Positions 34,691-43,809 of a DNA stretch of 64,000 bases are shown here, in pieces; position 1 is the first letter of the stretch; every line of letters begins with the position of its first letter. Made by a program: the position numbers and the translations under genes. The notes under the pieces are model-generated. The model had not been told where the DNA came from, did not search any database, and saw only the letters and a program-made list of their open reading frames with translations. The stretch comes from Nocardia lijiangensis NBRC 108240. GTDB lineage: Bacteria > Actinomycetota > Actinomycetes > Mycobacteriales > Mycobacteriaceae. The stretch spans positions 1 through 64,000 of the forward strand of contig NZ_BDBP01000043.1 in the NCBI RefSeq assembly GCF_001613045.1, read 5' to 3'.

Positions 34691-35281
34691 TCAGGCGGCG
34701 ACCGACGCCGTCCGCGCGGCGGCCAGCGCGGCGGACCACCAGTGCAGCCGGTCGAGCATCGACTGCGCGGCGGCCGCGGGCTCGTCCGGTTCGTGCAGCC
34801 GACCCGTCTCGTCGAAGAGCAGGTAGTAGCGCGGGAACGAGACGTACTCGCGGACCGTGTGCGCGTTCAGTTCGTTGAAGACCTGCCGCAGGTGCTCGAT
34901 CGCGAGCAGCCCGCCGCTGCCTCCGCTGTAGCCGACGAATCCGATCGCCTTGGCGTCCCACTGGGTGAAGTGCCAGTCGATGGCCGACTTCAGCGCGGCC
35001 GGGTAGCTGCGGTTGTAGTCGGGGGTGACGATGACGTACGCGTCGGCGGTGGCAAGCCGCGCGCTGAGATCGAGCATGCCCGCGGGCCGCGGCGGGTTCG
35101 GCTCCAGCGCGGGCGGGGCCGCGGGCAGTGCGAGCGGCAGGTCCGCGTCGGCCAGATCGATCACGTCCACCTCGAAGCCGCCGTGCCGGGCGGCCTGTTC
35201 GGCGAACCAGGCGGCCACCGTCGGACCGAACCGTCCCTCGCGGACGCTGCCGATGATCACCGCGAGCTTGAGTGATGACAT
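34691..35281 (-). CDS. NADPH-dependent FMN reductase (flavodoxin-fold)
   Basis: A 196-residue protein with the FMN phosphate loop IIGSVREGRFG, the conserved PDYNRSYPAALKSAIDW and the flavin-edge motif GYSGGSGG. These are the marks of the NADPH-dependent FMN/azoreductase-like family, which reduces FMN or quinones. The ATG at 35281 is preceded by AAGGAGAG. It is divergent from the XRE regulator at 35427, with a shared 145-bp promoter region holding a GCGGCC/GGCCGC inverted repeat (35306-35322), so the regulator probably controls it. Confidence 0.9.
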   Translation of the reverse strand: MSSLKLAVIIGSVREGRFGPTVAAWFAEQAARHGGFEVDVIDLADADLPLALPAAPPALEPNPPRPAGMLDLSARLATADAYVIVTPDYNRSYPAALKSAIDWHFTQWDAKAIGFVGYSGGSGGLLAIEHLRQVFNELNAHTVREYVSFPRYYLLFDETGRLHEPDEPAAAAQSMLDRLHWWSAALAAARTASVAA

Positions 35282-35426
35282 GTTTGCTCTCCTTGCGAAT
35301 CGAGTGCGGCCGGTGCGGCCGCTGTGTCTCAATCTGCTGCGGAACGCGCGGGACTGGTTAGGCCGTGGGGAGAGTGGTAGCGCCAGGGCCACCCTCGCGG
35401 CGGGCTCCGCTTGTACCGTTCCAAGG

Positions 35427-36284
35427 GTGAGCGACAACGAGTTGGGCCTGTTCTTGCGCAGCCGGCGAGAGGCGGTGACGCCTGCCCATGTCGGTTTGCC
35501 GGCGGGGCCGCGACGCCGCACACCCGGCTTGCGTCGTGCCGAACTCGCGACCCTTGCTGGGGTTAGCGTCGAGTACATTATTCGTCTCGAGCAGGGGCGC
35601 GATCGTCGCCCGTCGCCGTCGGTGCTCTCGGCTATCGCCGACGCATTACATCTCGCCCCGAGCGAGCGTATTCACCTGTACCGCTTGACCAAAGCGGCTG
35701 ATGCGGGCTTCAGTTGCATGGGTGCCGCGGGCCCGGCCCGCACGGTTCGTCCCACGGTCCGCGCCATCCTCGACCATATGGAACCGGCTCCCGCGGTGGT
35801 GGTGAACCGTCTCAGCGATGTTCTGGCCTACACCGAGGGCTATCACCGTCTGATGGCACCGACGGGTGTGCTCGACGATCCGTCCACGGCCAATCTGGCC
35901 TTGTTCGTTTTCGGTGACTCCCGGGCCCGGGACTTCTATCCGGATTGGGAACATGTTGCCGACGAGCAGGTCGCTGCTCTCAAGCAGGGGCCGTTCCGCA
36001 ATGATCCGGCCACTGCCGCTTTCGCTGATGAACTCGAGATCGTTGCCGGTGAGGAATTCACGCGCCGTGTCGCTACGGTGCCCAACCTGCCCGCCGCGAC
36101 TGGCACCACCCGCGTCGAACACGCCGAGGCTGGTCCGCTGCGCGTCGCTTATGAAACCCTTGATCTTCCCGCCGATGATGACCAGCAGTTGTTCGTCTAT
36201 CTCCCGGCCGACGAGGCCAGTGCCACCGCTTTGGACAAGCTCGCGGGCCGCCATCCAGGTGCTTTGCGTGCGGTCTCGGGCTGA
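35427..36284 (+). CDS. XRE-family regulator with MmyB-like ligand-binding domain
   Basis: A 285-residue regulator. The N-terminal helix-turn-helix is GLRRAELATLAGVSVEYIIR (about residues 38-57), and the rest is a PAS-like ligand domain of the MmyB type, ending in LAGRHPGALRAVSG. The family often represses a neighbouring NAD(P)H or flavin oxidoreductase; here the divergent FMN reductase fits. The GTG at 35427 is preceded by CCAAGG; a leaderless start is also possible. A decayed paralogue of this gene lies at 53415-54001, 17 kb downstream on the same strand. Base use is somewhat more AT-rich than in the genes before it. Confidence 0.88.
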   Translation: MSDNELGLFLRSRREAVTPAHVGLPAGPRRRTPGLRRAELATLAGVSVEYIIRLEQGRDRRPSPSVLSAIADALHLAPSERIHLYRLTKAADAGFSCMGAAGPARTVRPTVRAILDHMEPAPAVVVNRLSDVLAYTEGYHRLMAPTGVLDDPSTANLALFVFGDSRARDFYPDWEHVADEQVAALKQGPFRNDPATAAFADELEIVAGEEFTRRVATVPNLPAATGTTRVEHAEAGPLRVAYETLDLPADDDQQLFVYLPADEASATALDKLAGRHPGALRAVSG

Positions 36285-36452
36285 ATCACACCCAGCGGGA
36301 CTCGACCCGACTTCAGATGCCTTTGCTTATCCGCTCACGCCGCTGAGGGCGCGCCTGCCCAACGCCGATCAGCATTGACTGAGCATTGGGACAGGTGCGG
36401 CACAGTCGTTCGACTGATTCGATACCCGCCGTGGCCTCATACATTCGTCGGC

Positions 36453-38531
36453 ATGCCGACAGACACCACACGAACACCATCGAGGCTGGCGCACACCTTG
36501 GCCGCCGGGCGGGACCGGGCTTTCGTTGGTAGGCGTGCCGAACTCGAGTGGTTCGCCGCGGCACTCGCCGGGACGTCCGAGGCCCGGCCCGTGCACTACT
36601 TACATGGGCCGGGCGGCATCGGGAAGTCGACGTTGTTGCGGATATTCGCCGGGCTGGCGCATCAGGCCGGCCGTCCCGTAGTCGAAATCGACGGCCGGTC
36701 GGTGGTTCCCACGCCCGAGGGGTTCCTGGCCGCTGCGGGGCCCGCACTGCATGAGCCAGGGGTGGTGCTGCTGATCGATACATTCGAAAAGTGCCAAGGG
36801 CTGGAGGGCTGGTTGTGGGAGCGGTTTCTGCCGCAGTTGCCGGTCGGCGCGGTGGTGGCGGTTGCCGGGCGGGCCGAGCCGGATCTGTTGTGGACCTCCG
36901 ACCCCGGGTGGGTCGATCTACTGTGGGTCACTGCGCTCCGGAATCTCGCTCCGCAGGAGGCCGCGGAGTTTCTGCACGCCCGGCGCGTGCCGGCCAGTGC
37001 GCAGCAGGCCGTGCTCGAATTCACCGGCGGCAACCCCCTCGCACTGGCATTGGCGGCGGTCGTGGTGGTGAAAGACGGTGCCCCGAAGGGTGATTGGCGC
37101 CCGAGCCAAAACACCATCGCGACGCTACTGCGCCAATTGATAGGCAGCACACCCAGCCCCGAGCACCGCCGGGCGCTCGAGGTCTGCGCACACGCCTATG
37201 TCACCTCGGAGTCGTTGCTACGCGCGGCATTCGGTGACCGGGCAACGGAGTTGTTCGCGTGGCTGCGGGTGCAGCCGTTCATCGAATCCACCGCCGCCGG
37301 GCTGTTTCCACACGATGTGGTGCGGGAGGCGCTGGAGGCCGATCTGAAGTGGCGGGACCCGGAGGGGTTCGCCGAGATGCATCACCAGATGCGGGAAGTG
37401 CATCTGGCGCAACTGCGTTCGGTTCCGGAGTCACAACTGCTGCAGGCGACCGGTGCGTTGATCTTCCTGTATCGCACCGACCGGCAGATCTCGGAATTCA
37501 ATGTCTGGCGCGACGTCGGGCTCGTCGAGGACCATCCGTACGTCGAGTCGCAACGCGAGCAGGTGCTGGAGCTGGTGCGACGCCACGAAGGAGAGGAATC
37601 GGCCGCGATCGCGGCATTCTGGCTGGACCATCAGCCCCAGGCCTTCCGCGTCTACCTCGCCACACAGACCGGTGAACTCTGCGCGTTCTCCGCCTGGCTC
37701 GAAGTCGCCGATCCCATCGGGCTGGAGGTCGATCCAGTGGTCGCGGCAGCGTGGCGATACGCGCGGGCCAACGGTCCGTTGCGGTCGGGGGAATACCTGG
37801 CCTTGGCTCGCTTCACCATCGATGCCACCGCCTACCAGCGGGCGGCGGCAGCGACCACCCTTGCCCAGTGGCGTGCCACCGGTGAGATGATTCGTGGTGA
37901 GCGGCTCGCCTGGTCCTTCGTCGTCATGCGCGACGACGGCTCCTGGGACGCGCACCTCGGCGATATCAATATGCTGCCTATCGACTCTCCGCCGGTCGTC
38001 GGCGCCCATCGATACGCGCTGTTCGCCCACGACTGGCGCACGCAACCACCGGGTCCGTGGCTGGAGGAGAAGTCCGCCGCTATGCTCGCGGGCGCCTCCA
38101 TGGCCGATGGGCCGGTTCGCGGCCCCGCCGAGCTGGTGGTGCTGTCTCGTCCGGAGTTCGACTCGGCCATCCGCGACGCCCTGCGCACATTGCGCAGACC
38201 GGTTGCGCTCGGCGACAATCCGCTCAACCGGAGCCGGCTGGTGAAAGAGAGCGGCAAGTCGCTGAGCGAGGTGCTCACCGACGCGGCGCAGTCACTGCTG
38301 AACGAGCGCGGTGGCGAGAAGTTGCATCGGGCTGTCAGTGTCGCCTATTTCAGGGGCGCGCCCACCCAGGAGGTGGCGGCGGAGCTGCTGGGCTTGCCGT
38401 TCAGCACTTACCGACGCCATCTCGGCACCGCCGTGGAGCGGATGAGTGAGCTGCTCTGGCATCAGGAGCTGAACGGCCACGAGGCTGCGAAGTCACCAGG
38501 AAAGCCCGGGTCCGTGAGGGGGAAACAGTGA
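36453..38531 (+). CDS. STAND/AAA-type ATPase with C-terminal sigma4-like HTH
   Basis: A 692-residue protein. Walker A is GPGGIGKS (52-59) and Walker B is VVLLIDTFE (104-112), with the arm FTGGNPLALAL typical of STAND signal ATPases. The middle 400 residues have no recognised domain and lack TPR-like repeats. The end (PTQEVAAELLGLPFSTYRRHL) is a helix-turn-helix like sigma-factor region 4, so the protein is probably an ATP-gated transcription regulator. The ATG at 36453 gives the natural N-terminus (MPTDTTRTPSR). Its 3' end overlaps the convergent hydrolase by 39 bp. This architecture is uncommon; target genes are unknown. Confidence 0.8.
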   Translation: MPTDTTRTPSRLAHTLAAGRDRAFVGRRAELEWFAAALAGTSEARPVHYLHGPGGIGKSTLLRIFAGLAHQAGRPVVEIDGRSVVPTPEGFLAAAGPALHEPGVVLLIDTFEKCQGLEGWLWERFLPQLPVGAVVAVAGRAEPDLLWTSDPGWVDLLWVTALRNLAPQEAAEFLHARRVPASAQQAVLEFTGGNPLALALAAVVVVKDGAPKGDWRPSQNTIATLLRQLIGSTPSPEHRRALEVCAHAYVTSESLLRAAFGDRATELFAWLRVQPFIESTAAGLFPHDVVREALEADLKWRDPEGFAEMHHQMREVHLAQLRSVPESQLLQATGALIFLYRTDRQISEFNVWRDVGLVEDHPYVESQREQVLELVRRHEGEESAAIAAFWLDHQPQAFRVYLATQTGELCAFSAWLEVADPIGLEVDPVVAAAWRYARANGPLRSGEYLALARFTIDATAYQRAAAATTLAQWRATGEMIRGERLAWSFVVMRDDGSWDAHLGDINMLPIDSPPVVGAHRYALFAHDWRTQPPGPWLEEKSAAMLAGASMADGPVRGPAELVVLSRPEFDSAIRDALRTLRRPVALGDNPLNRSRLVKESGKSLSEVLTDAAQSLLNERGGEKLHRAVSVAYFRGAPTQEVAAELLGLPFSTYRRHLGTAVERMSELLWHQELNGHEAAKSPGKPGSVRGKQ

Positions 38532-39179
38532 CGTCCAGAAGTCTTGCAGCGCTTCGGCTGCTGCCGCCGGGTGCTCGGCCATCCACCAGTGGCCCGCGTC
38601 TGGCATCAGGTAGTGGTTTGCCGCGAGTTGCCGGGCGATTTCGGCTGCCGGTTGGTAGTCGTCGTAGGGGTCTTGTAGCGGGGTGATGACTAGTCCTGGC
38701 GCGGTGGAGCGCTCGAGGTCGGGCCCCCAGTCGCGGTAGGGATTGGGGGTGGCGGAGCGGTAGAGATCGAGGATGGCGTTGCCCATGCGGGTGTCGATAC
38801 CGGTCGCTTGCCGGACGAATTCCTCGCCGGCGCCGCTGGTCTGCCAGGTTTGGGCCAGCTCGTGCCAGCGGTAGTCCGGGTGCATGATGGCCGCTCCATC
38901 GGCTACCCAACTGCGCAGTGGAACAACGTATTTGGTGACGATGCGGTAGGTCAGCAGGGCACCCCAGTCGTGGCCGACCAGGTCGATAGGGCCCGGAATT
39001 CGGTGCAGTTCGGCGGCCAGCCAGTCCGCGTATGCGTCCTTGGTGGCGGCGAACGATTCCGGCCTGACGCTCCCGAAGCCGGGCAGCGACAGTGCCATGC
39101 TGTCGCCGTCGAGGTGGGCGCGCAGGCTGTCCCACAGGGCGGCGGTTTCCGGGACGCCGTGGACGAAGACGACAGTCAT
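38493..39179 (-). CDS. alpha/beta hydrolase, epoxide-hydrolase/haloalkane-dehalogenase type
   Basis: A 228-residue hydrolase. The oxyanion motif is HGVPE, the nucleophile elbow G-H-D-W-G puts Asp71 as nucleophile, and a C-terminal His sits in DAGHWWM; TPLQDP offers the acid. Asp nucleophiles mark the epoxide hydrolase/haloalkane dehalogenase branch. It is shorter than the usual ~280-300 residues, so the cap region is reduced. The ATG at 39179 has AGAGGA eight bases upstream. It lies 49 bp after the FAD monooxygenase on the same strand, suggesting a monooxygenase/hydrolase pair. Its 3' end overlaps the convergent regulator gene. Confidence 0.87.
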   Translation of the reverse strand: MTVVFVHGVPETAALWDSLRAHLDGDSMALSLPGFGSVRPESFAATKDAYADWLAAELHRIPGPIDLVGHDWGALLTYRIVTKYVVPLRSWVADGAAIMHPDYRWHELAQTWQTSGAGEEFVRQATGIDTRMGNAILDLYRSATPNPYRDWGPDLERSTAPGLVITPLQDPYDDYQPAAEIARQLAANHYLMPDAGHWWMAEHPAAAAEALQDFWTSLFPPHGPGLSW

Positions 39180-39228
39180 TCGAGTTCCTCTTTCGAAAGA
39201 TACTGAGCAGCAAACAGTTCGGTGTGGC

Positions 39229-40332
39229 TCACGGCTGAGCGCGGAGCGGTCCGTAGTCGCGCGCGTAGATTCGGGAGGCGGCCAGACGCAGCACCGGGTT
39301 ACGAATGACCGGGGCCGAGCCGCGGGTGCTGTCGCGCCGCCGCGCCCTCGCCTGCACCCACTGGGTGCGCGGAAGCCGCCGCTGCCGATACTGCTCCAGC
39401 CGCTGCTCGATTTCGCCGCTCCCGCAGAGTGATTCGGCCAGGACGAGGGCGTCCTCGACCGACATCGCCACGCCCTGGGCCATATTGGGTGAACTCGCGT
39501 GCGCTGCGTCACCGATGAGGATGACGCGCCGGGTCCGCCACGTCGGGTCGGTGACTTCCTCGATGACGGAGATATAGGCGTCGGTGGCCTCCGGCGCCGC
39601 GAGCAGGTCGCGGGCCTGATGGTCGAAGTGGGAAAAGTGTTCGGCCAGTTGTGCTCCGGCCGCAGCCGGTTCGGGCGTCGACAGATCGGCGTAGCAGTAC
39701 AGCCGATCCTTGCCGACCGGCACCGCGAGGAATGTCGTCCCGCGTCCCAGCCACACGGTCCAGCTGTCGATACCCGCGGAGTTACCGGTGACGAACCGCC
39801 AGCAGACCTGACCCGCATAGCTCACGTCGGCGTCCGGATTCACGATGCGCCGCAACTCGGAGTGCACCCCGTCGGCCCCGACCACGACGTCGTAGTGACC
39901 GCTGCTCCCGTCGCTGAACGACACTTCCACACCGGATTCGGACTCGGTCAACGCGCGCACGGTGACACCCGCCTGGATGGACAGGCCCAGATTGTCGACG
40001 AGGGCCGACCGGAGCCGGTCATGGGTAATGCCCACGGGCTGTCCCACGCCCTGCCACAGATCGGCCATGTCGATGTCGGCGAGTTTGCGACCCCGATGGT
40101 CCAGCAGTCGCTGCGCGCGGATCGGCGCGGCGTCCGCGTCCAGCGCAGCACCGAGGCCGAGTTCAGTCAGTGCCCGAACAGCATTGCCCGGCAAGAAGAG
40201 TCCGGTCCCGGCCGGGCTCTGCGTCCGTCGCTCGACAATGTCGACCGACAATTCGCGACGATCCAGCGCAGTAGCGGCAGCTATCCCCGCGATTCCCGCG
40301 CCGACGACGAGAACGCTGAGCGAATTCGACAT
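39229..40332 (-). CDS. FAD-dependent aromatic-hydroxylase-type monooxygenase
   Basis: A 367-residue group A flavin monooxygenase. The FAD-binding GAGIAG is at 11-16, the DG motif is VVGADGVHS, and the GD motif is LIGDAAHASSPNMAQG. These enzymes hydroxylate or epoxidise small or polycyclic substrates with NAD(P)H and O2. The ATG at 40332 has GGAGG nine bases upstream. It is divergent from a LuxR-family (LAL) regulator, with inverted repeats in the shared region, and precedes an epoxide-hydrolase-like gene. Substrate unknown. Confidence 0.9.
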   Translation of the reverse strand: MSNSLSVLVVGAGIAGIAAATALDRRELSVDIVERRTQSPAGTGLFLPGNAVRALTELGLGAALDADAAPIRAQRLLDHRGRKLADIDMADLWQGVGQPVGITHDRLRSALVDNLGLSIQAGVTVRALTESESGVEVSFSDGSSGHYDVVVGADGVHSELRRIVNPDADVSYAGQVCWRFVTGNSAGIDSWTVWLGRGTTFLAVPVGKDRLYCYADLSTPEPAAAGAQLAEHFSHFDHQARDLLAAPEATDAYISVIEEVTDPTWRTRRVILIGDAAHASSPNMAQGVAMSVEDALVLAESLCGSGEIEQRLEQYRQRRLPRTQWVQARARRRDSTRGSAPVIRNPVLRLAASRIYARDYGPLRAQP

Positions 40333-40666
40333 GTGGCCTCCTGGTGGCGCCTGACCGGCTCACTCCGAGCCGGTAGGCCAACCACTGTCCGCCGCGCCGA
40401 AGCTCATTCGCCAGACCAGAAACTGCCCACTTCCGGTCCCGACGATCCGCCGCCGGAAGTGCTCGCGGCACCATTGCTTGCATGGTGCGGTACTCCGTTT
40501 CCGAGTGCGCGGCCGGAAGAACGTACGTGACCGGGCATCGCCCCGGTATCCGTCAGACGACTTCGACAGCCAGATCAGGGCAGAATTCGGATAAGGTCCA
40601 ATCGATACGGCATAAGCCGACCAATTGGGATGTTTCCCAGCATCGGAGAGACGGAGAGGGCGCGCA
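40333..40666. other. 334-bp divergent regulatory region
   Basis: No gene is seen. It holds two inverted repeats, CACTTCCGG/CCGGAAGTG and GCACCAT/ATGGTGC, listed separately, and lies between a flavin monooxygenase gene and a LAL-type LuxR gene, so it should contain both promoters. Confidence 0.6.
40428..40488. promoter_or_regulatory. two inverted repeats in the divergent promoter region
   Basis: CACTTCCGG (40428-40436) with CCGGAAGTG (40453-40461) is a perfect 9-bp inverted repeat with a 16-bp spacer. GCACCAT (40468-40474) with ATGGTGC (40482-40488) is a perfect 7-bp repeat with a 7-bp spacer. Both are candidate operators for the regulator encoded at 40667. Confidence 0.5.
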
Positions 40667-43366
40667 ATGCGGGGAATGCTGGTCGGCCGCGACCAGGAGC
40701 TGTCCCGGATAGCAGAGGCGCTATCCCCGCACACGGCGGGCCCCTCGGTGATCGCCGTACTGGGCGAGGCGGGAATCGGCAAGTCCGCGCTGCTGGACGC
40801 CACTATCACCGATGCCATCGCACGCGGTGCGCGGGTGTTGCGCGCCCGGGGCAGCGTCGCCGAGGCCGACCTCGCCTACGCCGGACTACACCAGTTGCTG
40901 TTCCCGCTCCTCGACCACGCAGACGCGCTCCCCAGCCGGCAGCGGTCCGCGCTCCTCAACGCCTTCGGCTTCGGTGACGAGACCGCCGCGCCCGATCGCA
41001 TGATCTTCAATATGGCGGTGCTGACGCTGCTGTCGAACCTGGCCGAACAGCAGCCGCTGCTGATCGCGCTGGACGACCTGCAATGGTTCGACCCAGCCAG
41101 CCGCGCTCTGCTGGCCTTCCTGACCCGGAGGCTGGAGGGCGAACCGATCGCCCTGCTCGCCGCCTGCCGGGGTGAACGGCTGCCGGACGAGTTCGAGGAC
41201 GCGCTTCCCTCGATCCTGCTGGCGTCGCTCGGGCCGCTCGAAGCGCAGCAGGTGCTGGACCTGCTGCCCGATGCACCGGACGGCGCGCTGCGGGATCGGG
41301 TGCTCGCCGCGGCGGAAGGCAACCCGCTCGCCTTGCACGAATTGCCCAGGGCCATGCGCAATGCCGACGTCTTCGCTCCGGCTATTCCCGTCACCGATCG
41401 GCTCATCCGGGCTTTCGCCGCGCAAGTCGCGACGCTGCCCGCAGACACCCGGCACGCACTGCTGGTCAGCGCCGCCGCGGACAGCACCGACCAGGCGGTG
41501 GGGAAAGCGGTGCTCCCGCCGGCGGGCGCGCAGGTCTGGCGGCCCGCGGAAGAGGCCGGACTCATTCGGGTGGGTCCCGGCCGCATCGAGTTCCGCCACC
41601 CCCTGGTTCGATCGGCGATCTATGGCGCCGCGCCCGCATCGGTGCGCAGACAGGTACATCTCGACCTCGCCGAGGCCTTGTCCGACGACATCGTCCGCCG
41701 CGCCTGGCACCTGTCGGTGGCGACCGTCGAGCCGGACGAGGAGGTCGCGCAGATCATCGAGCAGGCCGCGACGCGGTCCTGGGGTCGTGGCGCGCTGGCG
41801 GAGGGCGCGACCGGCCTTGTGCGCGCGGCCCAGCTCACTCCCGGCGTCCGAGATCACGGCCGCCGGCTGTTCCACGCCGCGATCGAGTTCTTCGCCGTCG
41901 GAATGGTCTCGCAGGCAACGACACTCGCCGCCCGCGCGGGCGAGCTCGTCGCGCAGAACGACGAAGCCCTCGAGGACGCCATCGCCAGGTCGTGGCGCGG
42001 CATCGCCGCGATCCAGGACCTCGAATTGGATCGGGCCTTCCTGCTGCTCACACCCGTGCTGGACAACGCCGTGCCCTACGACGCGGGCACATTGACCGCC
42101 CTCACCATCGTCGGCGAGGGCACCTATCTGTCGGGCCGCGCCGAACATCGCGCCCGCAGCCTGCGCGCCATGGGCGATATCGACTGGATCCCAGCGGAAT
42201 ACCGGCTGGACATGCAGGTGGCGGTGGATCCCTTCGGATTCGCCGAGACCGCCCGCGCGAGCCTGACCAACCTGATCGCCGCGCAGCAGGAGCACACCGC
42301 ACTGAGTTTCCACCTCGCGCGGATCTGCCTGCGGCTCGATGAGACCGCGACGGCGGCGGGCCTGCTGAACGCGGTCGCCTACCCCGAACGCACCGACGCC
42401 CATGTGCTGCTCGGCGGAATGATGGCCGCCTACCTTGGCACCGCGTACTTCTACACCGGCCGCTGGGACGAGGCCGAACGCGCCGTCGCCAAGATCGGCG
42501 ACGACAACGGCACACTCTTGTCGATCCAGTTCCGCCGGTTTACCCAGGCCGCTATCGCCGCGCTGCGCGGCGATACGGCCCGCGCGTCGACCTCGGCCGC
42601 GGACATCCTCGCCCACATCCCGGATCCCGCGAGCACCAGCGAGCTGACCGTCAAGGCCCACTGGGTCGCCGCGATGGCGGCGATCGCCGAAGGTGACCAC
42701 CGGGCCGGGTTCACGTGGCTGCGAAAGACATTCGACGATAGCGGCGCGCCTCTGCACTACGGCCTCTCCGCCTACTACGTCGCGGACCTGGCGGCGGCCG
42801 CCATCCGGACCGGCCAAACCGAGGATGCGCGGACCGTGCTCGGCCATGCCGTGGCCGCCACTGCCGCGGGCCCGTCGCCGCGGCTGCGACTGATCTTCGA
42901 CCGTGCGCGCGCCCTGCTCGCCGCAGGCGCGGACGCCGAGCAGTATTTCCAGGCCGCCCTGGGCGACGCGGTGGGCGAGCAATGGCCGTTCGAAAAGGCG
43001 CAGACCCAGCTGGAATTCGGCGAATGGCTACGTCGCGCCCGCCGGATCGCCGAGGCCCGGCCCATACTCAGCGACGCTCTGCGAACTTTCGAACGACTGG
43101 GCGCCACGCCGTGGGCCGAACGGACCCGCGCCGAACTGCGCGCGGCGGGATCGAATCCCAAACCCGTCCGCCGCGGCGCGCTGGCCGACCTGCCCGCTCG
43201 CACCCGGCAGATTGTCGAGCTCGCCGCGGCGGGCTACACCAACCGGGAGATCGGTGAGCGGCTGTATCTGTCGCACCGGACGGTCGGCAGCCACCTGTAC
43301 CAGGCTTTCCCGCTGCTCGGCGTCACCGCGCGGTCCCAGCTGAGAGACGCGGTCGCGGAAGGCTAG
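40667..43366 (+). CDS. LAL-type LuxR-family regulator (AAA ATPase + LuxR HTH)
   Basis: An 899-residue large ATP-binding LuxR regulator. Walker A is GEAGIGKS (33-40), Walker B is LLIALDDLQW (131-140), a long TPR-like helical middle follows, and the C-terminal LuxR helix-turn-helix is ARTRQIVELAAAGYTNREIG. LAL proteins are pathway-specific activators, typically of secondary-metabolite or catabolic clusters. The ATG at 40667 has GGAGAGGG seven bases upstream; the open frame before it starts at 40625. It is divergent from a flavin monooxygenase gene and shares the operator-like repeats with it. Confidence 0.93.
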   Translation: MRGMLVGRDQELSRIAEALSPHTAGPSVIAVLGEAGIGKSALLDATITDAIARGARVLRARGSVAEADLAYAGLHQLLFPLLDHADALPSRQRSALLNAFGFGDETAAPDRMIFNMAVLTLLSNLAEQQPLLIALDDLQWFDPASRALLAFLTRRLEGEPIALLAACRGERLPDEFEDALPSILLASLGPLEAQQVLDLLPDAPDGALRDRVLAAAEGNPLALHELPRAMRNADVFAPAIPVTDRLIRAFAAQVATLPADTRHALLVSAAADSTDQAVGKAVLPPAGAQVWRPAEEAGLIRVGPGRIEFRHPLVRSAIYGAAPASVRRQVHLDLAEALSDDIVRRAWHLSVATVEPDEEVAQIIEQAATRSWGRGALAEGATGLVRAAQLTPGVRDHGRRLFHAAIEFFAVGMVSQATTLAARAGELVAQNDEALEDAIARSWRGIAAIQDLELDRAFLLLTPVLDNAVPYDAGTLTALTIVGEGTYLSGRAEHRARSLRAMGDIDWIPAEYRLDMQVAVDPFGFAETARASLTNLIAAQQEHTALSFHLARICLRLDETATAAGLLNAVAYPERTDAHVLLGGMMAAYLGTAYFYTGRWDEAERAVAKIGDDNGTLLSIQFRRFTQAAIAALRGDTARASTSAADILAHIPDPASTSELTVKAHWVAAMAAIAEGDHRAGFTWLRKTFDDSGAPLHYGLSAYYVADLAAAAIRTGQTEDARTVLGHAVAATAAGPSPRLRLIFDRARALLAAGADAEQYFQAALGDAVGEQWPFEKAQTQLEFGEWLRRARRIAEARPILSDALRTFERLGATPWAERTRAELRAAGSNPKPVRRGALADLPARTRQIVELAAAGYTNREIGERLYLSHRTVGSHLYQAFPLLGVTARSQLRDAVAEG

Positions 43367-43468
43367 ACGCGACACCGCGCGCGACAGTCATGTGACGGAT
43401 GACGTCGACGCTCACGTCCCGGCAGAATCGGGGGCAGGTCCGTACGCCACCGAGGAACGGGGTTAGTC

Positions 43469-43795
43469 ATGGCGCTGCGGATATTCGGTAGTTGCTTCCT
43501 CGCCTATATGGATGACTACGTGGCCATGTTGCGGTACGAGTCCCCCACCCGCTTGACGATCACGGTGCTGGAGGGCCCCGACGCGGGTCATCGCGAAACC
43601 GTCGAAAACGCCATGGTGGAGCTGCGCCCCGGTCTGTTCTTCAGCACCTGGCGCGAGCGCAGCGGCGCCGTGGTCGCGCAGATCGCCGACTTCCCCAACG
43701 GCGTCGTGCGCGCCGTGGTCGTGCCTGCCGGGGGCGGCGCGGTGATTCTCGCTGGGACGTTGCGATTGCTCGACGCCGGGTGCGACGACGAGTAG
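43469..43795 (+). CDS. small MoaF/calycin-like protein, function unknown
   Basis: A 108-residue, mostly beta protein with LTITVLEGPDAGHRETVEN and LFFSTWRERSGAVVAQIADF. The strand pattern with a Trp and an acidic residue in the middle resembles small calycin/lipocalin-like MoaF-type domains, which may bind hydrophobic ligands; the match is weak. GAGG precedes the ATG at 43469 with long spacing. It follows the LAL regulator after 102 bp and is convergent with the SARP gene. No firm function. Confidence 0.5.
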   Translation: MALRIFGSCFLAYMDDYVAMLRYESPTRLTITVLEGPDAGHRETVENAMVELRPGLFFSTWRERSGAVVAQIADFPNGVVRAVVVPAGGGAVILAGTLRLLDAGCDDE

Positions 43796-43809
43796 GCGGC
43801 CGTGCGTGG

